Below, one piece after another: positions 26,920-36,929 of a DNA stretch of 64,000 nucleotides. The stretch covers positions 186,001-250,000 of the forward strand of contig JAEWBG010000101.1 in assembly GCA_023391335.1 (NCBI GenBank). Direction: 5' to 3'. The notes beneath the pieces are model-generated. The model saw only the letters and a list, made by a program, of their open reading frames with translations, had not been told where the DNA came from and made no database searches. A program made the position numbers and the translations under genes. The DNA is from Pseudomonadota bacterium. GTDB lineage: Bacteria > Pseudomonadota > Gammaproteobacteria > Steroidobacterales > Steroidobacteraceae. Numbering within the stretch: the stretch's first letter is position 1; each line of letters opens with the position of its first letter.

Positions 26920-27831
26920 ATGACGTCCCCAGCGTCGCCTCGCACCTTTCAAGATCTGATTTTTGCCCTCCAGCAGTACTGGGCTCAGAGAGGTTGCGTT
27001 GTGCTGCAGCCGTACGACATGGAGATGGGCGCGGGTACCTTCCACACCGCGACGCTGCTGCGTGCAGTGGGACCGGAGCCATGGAACGCCGCTTACGTGC
27101 AGCCTTCCCGGCGTCCTACCGATGGCCGGTACGGCGACAACCCCTTTCGTCTCCAGCACTACTACCAATTTCAGGTGGTGCTCAAGCCCTCTCCTGCGGA
27201 CATCATCGATCAGTATCTAGGGTCTCTGGCAGCTCTAGGTTTCGACCCCCTGACCCATGACATACGGCTGGTGGAGGACAATTGGGAGTCACCCACACTC
27301 GGGGCGTGGGGCCTTGGTTGGGAGATTTGGTTGAACGGTATGGAAGTCACCCAGTTCACGTATTTCCAACAAGTGGGCGGGCTGGATTGTCGCCCGGTCA
27401 TGGGCGAAATCACCTATGGGCTAGAACGTCTCGCCATGTACTTGCAGGGCGTGCAAAGCATCTACGACATCCTGTGGGCCGATGGCCCGAGCGGCCCGGT
27501 TACCTACGGCGATGTCTATCACCAGAATGAAGTCGAGCAATCGAAGTACAACTTCGAGTTTGCCGATACGGATCTGCTGTTTCGCCACTTCGATGAACAC
27601 GAAGCTCAGTGCGTCAAGCTTCTGGAGAATGGGCTAGCGCTGCCGGCTTACGAGCAGATGCTGAAGACCTCGCACACGTTCAATCTTCTCGATGCTCGCA
27701 AAGCCATTTCGGTGACCGAGCGGCAGCGCTTCATTCTGCGCGTGCGTACGCTCGCAAAGTCCGTTGCGGAGACGTACTACAAGTCTCGCGAAGCGCTTGG
27801 CTTTCCTATGCTGAAGAAGGCCGCGGCCTAA
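26920..27831 (+). CDS. glyQ: Glycyl-tRNA synthetase, alpha subunit
   Basis: Catalytic subunit of the alpha2beta2 glycyl-tRNA synthetase. The 303 residues contain the class II motifs, e.g. FQDLIFALQQYWAQRGC, YVQPSRRPTDGRYGDNPFR and NGMEVTQFTYFQQVGG. ATG 26920 (MTSPASPRTF) is preferred over an in-frame GTG at 26893. It is divergent from glnA and shares its 319-base intergenic region; TATACT near 26874 could be the -10. Confidence 0.97.
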   Translation: MTSPASPRTFQDLIFALQQYWAQRGCVVLQPYDMEMGAGTFHTATLLRAVGPEPWNAAYVQPSRRPTDGRYGDNPFRLQHYYQFQVVLKPSPADIIDQYLGSLAALGFDPLTHDIRLVEDNWESPTLGAWGLGWEIWLNGMEVTQFTYFQQVGGLDCRPVMGEITYGLERLAMYLQGVQSIYDILWADGPSGPVTYGDVYHQNEVEQSKYNFEFADTDLLFRHFDEHEAQCVKLLENGLALPAYEQMLKTSHTFNLLDARKAISVTERQRFILRVRTLAKSVAETYYKSREALGFPMLKKAAA

Positions 27832-27863
27832 CGTCGGCACGACGGATCCTCGGAAATAAATTG

Positions 27864-29936
27864 ATGTCCACACGCGATTTTCTCGTGGAAATCGGCACCG
27901 AAGAGTTGCCGCCGAAATCATTATTCACGCTTGCAGAGTCATTTGCCGCAGGCGTGGCAGCAGGTTTGGCCGCTGCCGGTATTCGGCACGGGGAGATGCG
28001 GTGGTACGCGACACCGCGTCGATTAGCCATCCTTATCGCGGGCCTAGCCGATAAACAACCGGACCAGGAAATTCGTCGACAGGGCCCCGCGGTAGCTCAG
28101 GCGTTTGATCCCAGCGGTAATCCCACCAAGGCCGCAATGGGTTTCGCAGCATCGTGCGGGGTCGAGTTTTCTCAGCTCGATCAGGTTGACGGGCCGAAGG
28201 GGAAGGTTCTCCAGTTTGTTGGGGTTAGAAAAGGCAGCTCCACAGTGGAGCTGCTGCCGCAAATCATTGGCAAAGCGTTGGACGAACTGCCGATTGCGCG
28301 GCGCATGCGCTGGGGTTCGGGCGACCAGATGTTCGTGCGTCCGGTGCATTGGGTCGTGATGCTGTTCGGTACCGAGGTGGTGCCATGTTCGATCTTGGGT
28401 ATTAGCAGCGGACGCGCTACGCACGGGCATCGATTCCACGCGCCTCAGGCATTTCCGCTCGAGAGCCCAAACGACTATGCATCGATGCTCGCATCCAAAG
28501 GTTACGTCCTGGCCGATGCGAAAGAGCGCAAGGAAAAGATCCGCACGGAGGTGCAGCAGCTGGCGAAAGCGATCGGTGGAATCGCCGTAATCGAAGACGT
28601 GCTCCTCGACGAAGTTGCTGCTCTGGTGGAGTGGCCGGTTCCGATCGCCGGGCGTTTCGATGCTCGCTACCTGGAATTACCCCAGGAAGTGCCGATCGCC
28701 ACCATGCAGGATCACCAGCGCTATTTTCCGGTGCGCGATGCCACCGGACGTCTGATGAATGCATTCATCACCGTCGCGAATATAGAAAGCCGCAACCCCG
28801 ACAAGGTCAGAGATGGCAATGAGCGTGTGGTGCGCCCGCGCCTGGCCGATGCTGCCTTCTTCTGGGACACGGATCGCAAGCAGCGCTTGGATGCACGCCG
28901 GATTGCGCTGCGCGCGGTCACGTTTCAGAACAAGCTCGGCAGCTTGTTCGACAAGAGCGAGCGCGTTGCCCATTTGGCGGTGCGCATTGCGAGCAGCATC
29001 GGAGCGGATGAAGCCCAGGTGAGGCGCGCCGCAGAACTGAGCAAGTGCGACCTGCTGACCTCGATGGTCGGTGAATTCCCCGAACTGCAGGGCGTCATGG
29101 GCAAGTACTACGCCCAACACGACGGCGAAGCGGGGGCCGTTTGCGACGCAATTGAGCAGCACTACTGGCCGCGCTTTGCGGGAGACAAGCTCCCGGAATC
29201 GAAAGTGTCTGTTGCTGTGTCAACCGCGGACAAGCTCGACACGCTTGCGGGCATTTTTGCAATCGGGCAGAAACCAACAGGAACGCGCGATCCATTCGGG
29301 TTGCGTCGTGCCTCCCTTGGAGTGCTGCGAATCCTGCTCGAACGTTCAATCGATGTGGACTTGTTCGAATTGATTGAAGTTGCGGTCGGATTGCAGCCGG
29401 TGCGCGCGCAAAACACGGTCAATGAGATCTGGGAATACGTGATCGAGCGACTGCGCGGCTCGTATCTCGAGTCCGCCGACGGAATCTCTACTGAAATGTT
29501 TGATGCAGTGATCGCCGCCAATCCGCGATCGGTCCGTGACATCGATGCACGGCTTTCCGCTCTCGCGAACTTCTTGAAGTTGCCTGCTGCTGCAAGCCTA
29601 GCGGCGGCCAACAAGCGCATTGCCAATCTGCTACGTAAAGCCACGGCCGAACTTTCGGAGGCGGTGAATTCGAATCTGCTCACGGAGGCCGCTGAGCAAG
29701 CGCTGTTTCAGCACGTCATTGCGGTAGAGCGCGCAGTCAATCCGATGATTACGCGACGCGAGTACGGGGCAGCATTGACGGAGTTAGCGGAATTGCGTGC
29801 GGACGTGGACGCGTTCTTCGATGCGGTAATGGTCATGACCGAGGATACGGCGCTACGGGCCAATCGCCTCGGATTATTGCTCCGATTGCGCAACCTGTTC
29901 CTGCAGATTGCGGACCTCTCTCGTCTGCCGGGTTGA
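27864..29936 (+). CDS. glyS: Glycyl-tRNA synthetase, beta subunit
   Basis: 690-residue beta subunit that binds tRNA-Gly and assembles with GlyQ. The family start FLVEIGTEELPPK, the RRMRWG...FVRPVHW block, the HD-like segment and the C-terminal DALR-type helical domain are all visible. ATG 27864 is used; a reading frame from 27609 overlaps glyQ and adds non-family sequence. It follows glyQ by 32 bases. Confidence 0.97.
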   Translation: MSTRDFLVEIGTEELPPKSLFTLAESFAAGVAAGLAAAGIRHGEMRWYATPRRLAILIAGLADKQPDQEIRRQGPAVAQAFDPSGNPTKAAMGFAASCGVEFSQLDQVDGPKGKVLQFVGVRKGSSTVELLPQIIGKALDELPIARRMRWGSGDQMFVRPVHWVVMLFGTEVVPCSILGISSGRATHGHRFHAPQAFPLESPNDYASMLASKGYVLADAKERKEKIRTEVQQLAKAIGGIAVIEDVLLDEVAALVEWPVPIAGRFDARYLELPQEVPIATMQDHQRYFPVRDATGRLMNAFITVANIESRNPDKVRDGNERVVRPRLADAAFFWDTDRKQRLDARRIALRAVTFQNKLGSLFDKSERVAHLAVRIASSIGADEAQVRRAAELSKCDLLTSMVGEFPELQGVMGKYYAQHDGEAGAVCDAIEQHYWPRFAGDKLPESKVSVAVSTADKLDTLAGIFAIGQKPTGTRDPFGLRRASLGVLRILLERSIDVDLFELIEVAVGLQPVRAQNTVNEIWEYVIERLRGSYLESADGISTEMFDAVIAANPRSVRDIDARLSALANFLKLPAAASLAAANKRIANLLRKATAELSEAVNSNLLTEAAEQALFQHVIAVERAVNPMITRREYGAALTELAELRADVDAFFDAVMVMTEDTALRANRLGLLLRLRNLFLQIADLSRLPG

Positions 29937-29940
29937 TATC

Positions 29941-30657
29941 GTGCAGTTGCTGCGCTCTCTGATTTTCACCACGTTTCTTTTCGTCAGCACTTTTTTCTAC
30001 GCGATTGCCGTGTTGGCGCTGTGTTGGCTGCCAGGGCATCGGCTTTACGGCGTGGCACGCAGCTGGTCGAAGAGTCAAATGTGGGTGCTCGCGAAAACGT
30101 GCGGTCTTCGCTATCGAATCGAGGGATTGGAGAACATCCCGCCAGGCGCGCATGTTTCGATGTGGAAGCATTCCTCCGCATGGGAGACGATCGCTCAAGC
30201 CAGCATTTTTCCGCCACAGTCGTGGGTGCTGAAGCAGGAGCTGATGTGGATACCGTTGGTCGGTTGGGCGGTGAAGTGTTTGAAGCCTATCGCCATCGAC
30301 CGCAAGGCCGGTGCAATGGCGGTGGCTCAGGTGATCGAGCAGGGTCGGGAGCGACTCAACGAGGGCCTTTGGATACTGATCTTTCCGGAAGGGACTCGAG
30401 TCGCACCAGGTGAAAGGAAGAAGTACGGTGTTAGCGGCGCGCTGCTCGCGTCCCGCACTGGCTGCAAGGTGGTTCCGGTCGCTCACAATGCGGGCGTCTA
30501 TTGGCCGCGACGCGGATGGCTCAAGAAGCGGGGAGTGATCGAGGTATCGATTGGACCTGCGATCGATGCGACAGGCCGGGATCCGCGCGAACTCAACGAG
30601 CAAGTTCGCGCATGGATTGAAACCCGGATTGCTTCTATGCCGAACGCCGCAAGCTAG
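29941..30657 (+). CDS. 1-acyl-sn-glycerol-3-phosphate acyltransferase (PlsC-type)
   Basis: Inner-membrane LPLAT-family enzyme making phosphatidate from lysophosphatidate; 238 residues. The N-terminal membrane helix covers residues 4-30. The catalytic motif reads H77-x4-E82 (KHSSAWE), a variant of HX4D seen in this subgroup, and the substrate motif FPEGTR is intact. GTG 29941, 4 bases after glyS, is the likely start; TTG 29908 inside glyS is the alternative. Its coding end overlaps gyrB by 4 bases, tail to tail. Confidence 0.87.
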   Translation: MQLLRSLIFTTFLFVSTFFYAIAVLALCWLPGHRLYGVARSWSKSQMWVLAKTCGLRYRIEGLENIPPGAHVSMWKHSSAWETIAQASIFPPQSWVLKQELMWIPLVGWAVKCLKPIAIDRKAGAMAVAQVIEQGRERLNEGLWILIFPEGTRVAPGERKKYGVSGALLASRTGCKVVPVAHNAGVYWPRRGWLKKRGVIEVSIGPAIDATGRDPRELNEQVRAWIETRIASMPNAAS

Positions 30658-33068
30658 ACGTCGAGATTCGCAACCGCCAGAGCATTCCGCTCAATGAATT
30701 CGCGGCGGGGCTCGACCGCGTCTCCCATCAGGGTCGCGAAGATGTCATTTGCGGCCAGGGCATCCTCGATCCGAACCTGGATCAAGCGGCGGGTCTCGGG
30801 GTTGATGGTCGTCTCCCAGAGCTGCTCCGGATTCATTTCGCCCAGCCCCTTGTAACGCTGGATCTGCTGACCCTTCTTGGCTTGATCCAGCAGCCATTGG
30901 ATTGCTTCGCGGAAGCTGCCGATCTCGTGCTTGTCCGATCCTTTGGCGACGTATGCTCCGATGCCGATCAGGCCGGACAAGGTCTTGCCGAGCTCTGCAA
31001 TACGACGATATTCGGCGGACTCGAAGAATTCACGATGGATGTGCTTCTCGACCGTGCTGCCGTGCTCTGTGCGCGCCACGAGCAGCCGGGGAGAGCCGCC
31101 ATCCGCGCCAGGCAGCACACGCACTCGATAGCGACGCGCAGCGTCGTCCTGGAGATTGAGCTGAGTCTCGAGCTGGCGGCCCCATTCGGTGAGCCAATCC
31201 AGCCGATCATGGTCCGCAAGGCTGACTTCTGGAAGATAAAGCAGCTGCTCGAGAACACGCTGGTCGTAACGGCGCGATGATCGACGAATGATGGCTGCGA
31301 CTTCCATCCAACGCTTCGCCAGCGCTTCCAAGGCAGAGCCGACCATGGCTGGTTGACCCGGCTGGTTGACGAGTTCTGCATCTTCGAGCGCATGACGCAG
31401 GAGCATCGAATTTAGCTCAGCATCGTCTTTAACATAATTCTCTGACTTGCCCTTCTTCACCTTATAGAGCGGCGGCTGGGCGATGTAGATGTGCCCGCGC
31501 TCGATGAGCTGCGGCATTTGGCGATAGAAGAACGTCAACAGCAGCGTCCGAATGTGCGATCCATCGACGTCCGCATCGGTCATGACGATGATGCGGTGAT
31601 AACGCAACTTCGATACATCGAAATCGTCGGCACCGATTCCCGTACCGAGTGCCGTAATCAAGGTTCCCACTTCGGCGGACGACAACATCTTGTCGAACCG
31701 TGCCTTCTCGACGTTCAGAATCTTGCCTTTCAGAGGCAAGATGGCCTGGGTGCGACGATCGCGACCCTGTTTTGCAGAGCCGCCAGCCGAGTCGCCCTCC
31801 ACCAAAAACATTTCCGAGAGTGCCGGATCCTTTTCCTGACAATCGGCGAGCTTCCCCGGCAACCCGGCGAGATCCAACGCGCCCTTTCTCCGCGTCATTT
31901 CTCGTGCCTTACGTGCCGCTTCGCGTGCCCGCGCGGCTTCCAGAATTTTCGCGGCAATCCCTTTGGCTTGTTGTGGGTGCTCAAGTAGGAATTCTTCAAG
32001 CTTCGTACCCACGGCAGATTCCACGATCCCCTTGATCTCCGATGAGACCAGTTTGTCTTTGGTCTGAGACGAAAATTTCGGATCGGGCATCTTCACCGAA
32101 AGGATTGCCGTGAGACCTTCTCTCGCATCATCACCTGTCGTCGCGACCCGATCCTTAGCCGGCACTTCTTTTTCAACGTACTGATTTAAGGTTCGAGTGA
32201 GCGCGGTACGGAATCCGGCCAAGTGTGTGCCGCCGTCTTTCTGCGGGATATTGTTGGTGTAGCAGTACATGTTCTCCTGGTAGGAGTCATTCCACTGCAC
32301 CGCCAGCTCGACGGAAACAGGTCCTTCCTGGGTCCGGAACCAGATGATGGTGTCGTGCAGGGCAGTCTGATTGCGGTTCAGATAGCGGACAAACTCGCTG
32401 ATGCCGCCCTCGTATTGAAATACCTCATGCTTATCGTCGCGTTCGTCCGTGAGCTCGATGCGCACACCGGAATTCAGGAATGACAGCTCGCGGAGGCGTT
32501 TCGCGAGAATGTTGTAGTCGAATTCGATGTTGGTGAAGATCGCCGCGCTGGGTTTGAACCTAATGATTGTCCCGCGTTTATCCGTCGTGCCAATTTGGGC
32601 CAAAGGCGCCTGCGGATCGCCGAGCCGATACTCCTGCTGATACAACTTGCCACCCAGATGGATCGTGAGCAGCAGATATTCTGAAAGCGCGTTGACCACG
32701 GAGACGCCGACCCCGTGCAGCCCGCCAGAAACCTTGTAGGAAGAATCGTCGAATTTTCCCCCCGCGTGCAGGACGGTCATGATGACCTCGGCGGCGGAGC
32801 GCCCCTCCTCGGGATGGATATCCACAGGTATTCCACGGCCGTCATCCGAGACAGTTACGGACTGGTCTGCATGGATGGTGACGGTTACCTTGGTGCAGTA
32901 GCCCGCGAGAGCCTCGTCGATCGAGTTGTCGACGACTTCGAAGACCATATGGTGCAGGCCGGTGCCATCGTCGGTGTCGCCGATATACATTCCGGGACGC
33001 TTACGAACTGCGTCGAGACCCTTCAAGACCTTGATTTTGCTTGAATCGTAAACGTCAGATTCCGACAT
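30654..33068 (-). CDS. gyrB: DNA gyrase subunit B
   Basis: ATPase subunit of gyrase, introducing negative supercoils. The 804 residues include the GHKL ATPase with VVDNSIDEALAG and DDGRGIP, the transducer domain, and the TOPRIM region with EGDSAGGSAKQGRDR and DADVDGSHI. It also carries the roughly 170-residue insert typical of proteobacterial GyrB (about residues 560-730) and ends with the KRYKGLGEMNPEQLWETT block (written RYKGLGEMN here). Last gene of dnaA-dnaN-recF-gyrB. Confidence 0.98.
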   Translation of the reverse strand: MSESDVYDSSKIKVLKGLDAVRKRPGMYIGDTDDGTGLHHMVFEVVDNSIDEALAGYCTKVTVTIHADQSVTVSDDGRGIPVDIHPEEGRSAAEVIMTVLHAGGKFDDSSYKVSGGLHGVGVSVVNALSEYLLLTIHLGGKLYQQEYRLGDPQAPLAQIGTTDKRGTIIRFKPSAAIFTNIEFDYNILAKRLRELSFLNSGVRIELTDERDDKHEVFQYEGGISEFVRYLNRNQTALHDTIIWFRTQEGPVSVELAVQWNDSYQENMYCYTNNIPQKDGGTHLAGFRTALTRTLNQYVEKEVPAKDRVATTGDDAREGLTAILSVKMPDPKFSSQTKDKLVSSEIKGIVESAVGTKLEEFLLEHPQQAKGIAAKILEAARAREAARKAREMTRRKGALDLAGLPGKLADCQEKDPALSEMFLVEGDSAGGSAKQGRDRRTQAILPLKGKILNVEKARFDKMLSSAEVGTLITALGTGIGADDFDVSKLRYHRIIVMTDADVDGSHIRTLLLTFFYRQMPQLIERGHIYIAQPPLYKVKKGKSENYVKDDAELNSMLLRHALEDAELVNQPGQPAMVGSALEALAKRWMEVAAIIRRSSRRYDQRVLEQLLYLPEVSLADHDRLDWLTEWGRQLETQLNLQDDAARRYRVRVLPGADGGSPRLLVARTEHGSTVEKHIHREFFESAEYRRIAELGKTLSGLIGIGAYVAKGSDKHEIGSFREAIQWLLDQAKKGQQIQRYKGLGEMNPEQLWETTINPETRRLIQVRIEDALAANDIFATLMGDAVEPRREFIERNALAVANLDV

Positions 33069-33097
33069 CAGATGCGCCTGCTCGTGGGAGAACGAAA

Positions 33098-34150
33098 TTA
33101 TAGCATTGGGCTGACTTCGCCCTGTTTCACGTGGAACATCCGGCCAACTTCCAGGGCATCCAGACTGCCCTTCAGAAGCGATGTTGCCACGATCTGCGAG
33201 GGAGTTTTTTTCACCGAGCGGAGCAGTTTCCCCAAGTTATCCACATCGAGTTCTGCTGCCGGATCGTCGATAAGAAGAACCGCTGTTCGCCCCAGCTCGG
33301 ACGCCAGCAGTCTGGCCTGGGACAGGACCAAAGCACTCGCTAGCAATTTCTGTTGACCGCGGGAGACCACGTCCCGCGCCAGACCCGAGCCAGTGGTGAG
33401 CCGGAGATCTGCCCGATGCGGGCCCACTGTGGTCGTGCGGTTCCGGCGATCTCTCTCGTGAACAGCAGCAAGCGCAGCGCCAAGCGTGAGCTCGTCCTGC
33501 CACCCAGCCCAGTAGGTGAGCCTAGTTTCTTCGTCGAGCAGCTCACGCTGCACGTCGTCGAAAACGGGAGCGAGCTTGCGGAAATATGCCTCCCGCATGC
33601 GGTGCAGCCGATCCCCGGCAGCTTGCAGTTCCTCCCGCAGCGCATCCTCCGCCGTCCACATTTGGCCTCTCAGCGCCGCGTTCCTTTGGCGAAGTGCCCT
33701 TTGGTAGGTGCGCCACTCCTGCCCAAACCGAGGTTCCACGTGGAACACACCCCAATCGAACAGCCTCCGGCGCCGCGCGCTGCCCTCCTCAACTAGCAAG
33801 TGCACGCTGGGATCCACAAGCTGAATAGGGAGGTGGGCTGCGATCAGGCTGATGGTGGAAGTTTCACCGCCCAACCTGAGATCAAGGCCACCGCTGGAGA
33901 ACTCCGCACCCACACGAATCCCCTCTGGCGCAAATGAGCCGAGAATCCGACTCATCTGCGCTCCCCGTGAGATCAATGCTGTGCGCAAAGTGCTTCTGAA
34001 TGAGCGCCCGTGGCCGAGAAAATAAATGGCCTCTAGGATGCTGGTCTTCCCACTGCCGTTGGGACCCACGATCCCAACGCTGGTGCTCGCCGCGTCAATT
34101 CTGGCCGCGCGAACGTTTCGGAAGTTCTCCAGCGAAATCCAATCGAGCAC
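33098..34150 (-). CDS. recF: DNA replication and repair protein RecF
   Basis: SMC-like ATPase that loads RecA at gaps with RecO and RecR. The 350 residues carry Walker A GPNGSGKTSILEAI, the signature SRGQQKLLASAL and Walker B VLLIDDPAAELD. It starts at GTG 34150 (LDWISLENFRNV), one base after the dnaN stop, so the pair is tightly coupled; gyrB begins 29 bases after its stop. Confidence 0.96.
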   Translation of the reverse strand: MLDWISLENFRNVRAARIDAASTSVGIVGPNGSGKTSILEAIYFLGHGRSFRSTLRTALISRGAQMSRILGSFAPEGIRVGAEFSSGGLDLRLGGETSTISLIAAHLPIQLVDPSVHLLVEEGSARRRRLFDWGVFHVEPRFGQEWRTYQRALRQRNAALRGQMWTAEDALREELQAAGDRLHRMREAYFRKLAPVFDDVQRELLDEETRLTYWAGWQDELTLGAALAAVHERDRRNRTTTVGPHRADLRLTTGSGLARDVVSRGQQKLLASALVLSQARLLASELGRTAVLLIDDPAAELDVDNLGKLLRSVKKTPSQIVATSLLKGSLDALEVGRMFHVKQGEVSPML

Positions 34151-34151
34151 G

Positions 34152-35249
34152 CTATAGCCGCATCGGCATCACGACGTACTTCGCCGACGGAGTGGATTCA
34201 GCCGTAAGTAAGCAACTATTGTTCGCATCGGTGAGGCCGATCGTTAATACACCCGGTTCCAAGGCCGACAGCGCCTCAAGCAGGTAATTCACGTTGAAGC
34301 CGATCTCCAGCTCCTCTCCTGAGTAGCTGACCTCAAGCTCCTCCTCCGCCTCTTCCTGCTCTGGATTGTGTGTCTGGAGCACCAACTGTGATGGGCGGAC
34401 CACCAGTCGAATACCGCGGTATTTCTCATTCGACAAGATCGCTGCACGCTGAAGCGCCGCTTTCAGGACGTCTCGATCCAAGTCCACCTTACGAGTCGGC
34501 GCTTGCGGAATCACGCGACCGTATTCGGGGAATCTGCCGTCAATTAGCTTCGAAGTGAAGCGAATTGATCCGATCTGGCCGCGAACGTGGTTCGTACCGA
34601 TCGAAAGTTCGACATCGCCATCTCCCGCTAGCAGCCGCTGCAATTCCAGTACGCCTTTGCGAGGAACAATGACCTGGTATTGCGCTCCTGCAGCACCTTC
34701 CAGCGCACTTTCGCAGAAAGCCAATCGATGTCCGTCAGTCGCCACTGTTCGAAGCATTTTGCCGTCAGATTCGAGCAACATACCGTTGAGGTAATAGCGC
34801 ACGTCCTGCTGCGCCATCGAGAAATGAGTCTTGTCGATCAGTCGACGCAGCGCCTCCTGCCCGATCTTGAGTGTTTGCTGTGCTTTGATGTCTTCCACCG
34901 TGGGGAAATCGCTGGCCGGCAGGGTCGCTAGCACAAACCGGCTCTTGCCGGATCGCACCGTCGCCTTCTCACCTTCTACCGACACGCTCACCTGAGCCCC
35001 CGCCGGGAGCGCGCGAATGATGTCCAGCAATTTGCGCGCTGGAATCGTTATCTCACCGGGTTGCTGCACAGAGGCCTGAGTTCGCGCCACTAGCTCCACT
35101 TCAAGATCAGTCGCGGTGAACGTCAGCGCATCGCCCTGAGCAACGACCAAAACATTGGCAAGCACGGGCATCGTTTGCCTGCGTTCCACCACGCCGATCA
35201 CTGCCTGCAAGGGCGCCAATATGACGTCGCGATCTCCGCTGAACTTCAT
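34152..35249 (-). CDS. dnaN: DNA polymerase III beta subunit (sliding clamp)
   Basis: Ring-shaped processivity factor of 365 residues with three clamp folds; it ends SAKYVVMPMRL, the hallmark C-terminus. ATG 35249 (MKFSGDRDVILAPLQ) has AGGTGAAG ahead of it; an upstream frame to 35351 would read into the candidate origin. Between dnaN and dnaA lie 216 non-coding bases containing DnaA boxes. Confidence 0.97.
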   Translation of the reverse strand: MKFSGDRDVILAPLQAVIGVVERRQTMPVLANVLVVAQGDALTFTATDLEVELVARTQASVQQPGEITIPARKLLDIIRALPAGAQVSVSVEGEKATVRSGKSRFVLATLPASDFPTVEDIKAQQTLKIGQEALRRLIDKTHFSMAQQDVRYYLNGMLLESDGKMLRTVATDGHRLAFCESALEGAAGAQYQVIVPRKGVLELQRLLAGDGDVELSIGTNHVRGQIGSIRFTSKLIDGRFPEYGRVIPQAPTRKVDLDRDVLKAALQRAAILSNEKYRGIRLVVRPSQLVLQTHNPEQEEAEEELEVSYSGEELEIGFNVNYLLEALSALEPGVLTIGLTDANNSCLLTAESTPSAKYVVMPMRL

Positions 35250-35465
35250 CGCTTCACCTATCAGTCTCTTAATTAAGATGGATATATAAGAATTTACTGC
35301 TACTACTGAGTCACGGCCCAACTGTGGATAAGCGATAAATCGCCTCGCCATTCAAGGTCTTGCACGCACGATAACTTGGCTTGGGCGTGCCTCGCTTCAT
35401 GTCTCTTAGCTGTTGAGCACCTGTGGACAAAGTTGCTCATGCCTAGGACCACAAGATATCCACAG
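35250..35465. other. oriC: Candidate chromosomal origin (oriC), dnaA-dnaN intergenic region
   Basis: Contains one perfect DnaA box (35323-35331, TTATCCACA on the minus strand) and two one-mismatch boxes (35422-35430, TTGTCCACA on the minus strand; 35456-35464, ATATCCACA on the plus strand). Next to the perfect box is a GC-rich spacer, then a TAG/TAA-type triplet tract (about 35294-35308) and an AT-rich stretch with TTAATTAA and ATATATAA (about 35266-35293). This order of box, triplets and AT-rich DNA resembles a bacterial unwinding element. Strand asymmetry across the window was not computed. Confidence 0.65.
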
Positions 35466-36797
35466 CTAACCAGCCAGGGTTCTCAACAGGTTTGAATAGT
35501 CCTCGCTGGTTCGGGTGTTCGAATCCCGCAGCTCCTTGATCACACGACACGCATGCAACACGGTGGTGTGATCTCGACCGCCGAATGCATCGCCGATCTC
35601 CGGGAGACTGTGACTCGTCAGTTCCTTCGCGAGTGCCATTGCAACCTGGCGCGGCCGAGCAATCGACCGACTTCGGCGCTTCGATAACAGATCTGCCACG
35701 CGGATTTTGTAGTACTCGGCGACCGTTTTTTGAATGTTCTCGATCGTGACGAGCCGATCCTGGAGCGCGAGCAGATCTCGCAAAGCCTCCTTCGCGAAAT
35801 CCATGGTGATCGCACGACCCGTGAACTGCGAGTTCGCGACCACCCGTCGCAAGGCCCCCTCCAGCTCACGAACATTGGATCGGATTCGCTTCGCAATGAA
35901 GAACGCAACCTCTTCCGGCAAATCCACGCGACTCACCGCGGCCTTACTCATCAAGATCGCGACGCACGTTTCCAGCTCAGGCGGCTCAATTGCGACCGTG
36001 AGCCCCCAACCGAAGCGCGACTTCAGACGCTCCTCGAGGCCGTCCACCTCTTTCGGATAGCGATCGCACGTGAGAATGATCTGCTGCTGACCTTCGAATA
36101 GCGCATTAAACGTGTGAAAGAACTCTTCCTGAGAACGGTCCTTTCCGGCGAAGAACTGGATGTCGTCGATTAGTAGCGCATCCAATGATCGATACGCAGT
36201 TTTGAAGTCATTGATCGTGTTGTGCTGGAGTGCCTTCACCATATCGCCGACGAAGCGCTCGGAATGCACATAGGCCACGCGAGCTCGATCGCTGCGACCG
36301 CGGATCACGTTTCCGACTGCATGCATGAGATGGGTTTTCCCCAATCCAACCCCGCCGTAGATGAACAGCGGGTTGTAGGCGCGCCCGGGATTTTCAGCGA
36401 CCTGTACGGCCGCTGCGCGTGCCAACTGGTTGCTCTTACCCTCGACAAAATTCGCGAACGTGAATTCGGGATTGAGGCGACTGCCGAGCACCGAGGGCAC
36501 ATCTCGTGGCGATGGACGATTCGGCGCCGGCGTGACCACGGAAGCTGTAGACGTTCGCGACCCCACTTCCAAGGCGACGTGCGGGGCAGGTTCCGGCGCG
36601 AATGAGTCCACCAGCTCGTGGATCCGGTCGGATGCGTTCTCGTTGACCCAATCGACGACGAATCGGTTCGGTGCGAGCAGCCGCAAGGTGCGACCGTCCT
36701 CTACGGCCTGTAGAGGGCGGATCCACGTATTGAACTGCTGTTCGGGTAGCTCCGCTTCCAATTGAGTCAGAATGCGGTGCCACAACGAGGCCTGCAC
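35466..36797 (-). CDS. dnaA: Chromosomal replication initiator protein DnaA
   Basis: AAA+ initiator of 443 residues: domain I (1-80), a linker of about 40 residues, the AAA+ core with Walker A GGVGLGKTHLMHA and Walker B LLIDDIQFF, and domain IV with the DnaA-box reading helix (GDAFGGRDHTTVLHAC). It starts at GTG 36797 with a GGGGA ribosome-binding site eight bases ahead. It is divergent from rpmH; one perfect DnaA box in the divergent region may serve autoregulation. Confidence 0.98.
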   Translation of the reverse strand: MQASLWHRILTQLEAELPEQQFNTWIRPLQAVEDGRTLRLLAPNRFVVDWVNENASDRIHELVDSFAPEPAPHVALEVGSRTSTASVVTPAPNRPSPRDVPSVLGSRLNPEFTFANFVEGKSNQLARAAAVQVAENPGRAYNPLFIYGGVGLGKTHLMHAVGNVIRGRSDRARVAYVHSERFVGDMVKALQHNTINDFKTAYRSLDALLIDDIQFFAGKDRSQEEFFHTFNALFEGQQQIILTCDRYPKEVDGLEERLKSRFGWGLTVAIEPPELETCVAILMSKAAVSRVDLPEEVAFFIAKRIRSNVRELEGALRRVVANSQFTGRAITMDFAKEALRDLLALQDRLVTIENIQKTVAEYYKIRVADLLSKRRSRSIARPRQVAMALAKELTSHSLPEIGDAFGGRDHTTVLHACRVIKELRDSNTRTSEDYSNLLRTLAG

Positions 36798-36877
36798 GGT
36801 TTTCGTCCCCTTCGATGCAAGATGGTTCGCGCAGGTCGACGCGAAAGGAGCGCGAGTCTATACCGATGGAAGCGAGG

Positions 36878-36886
36878 TTATCCACA
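36878..36886 (+). promoter_or_regulatory. Perfect DnaA box between dnaA and rpmH
   Basis: TTATCCACA, the exact DnaA-box consensus, 81 bases upstream of the dnaA start. A lone box here is more consistent with control of dnaA transcription than with an origin, but a contribution to oriC cannot be excluded. Confidence 0.7.
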
Positions 36887-36929
36887 GGCGCAATCCTTAT
36901 TGCGATTGTCCTCGCATCGACGGTTTCCC

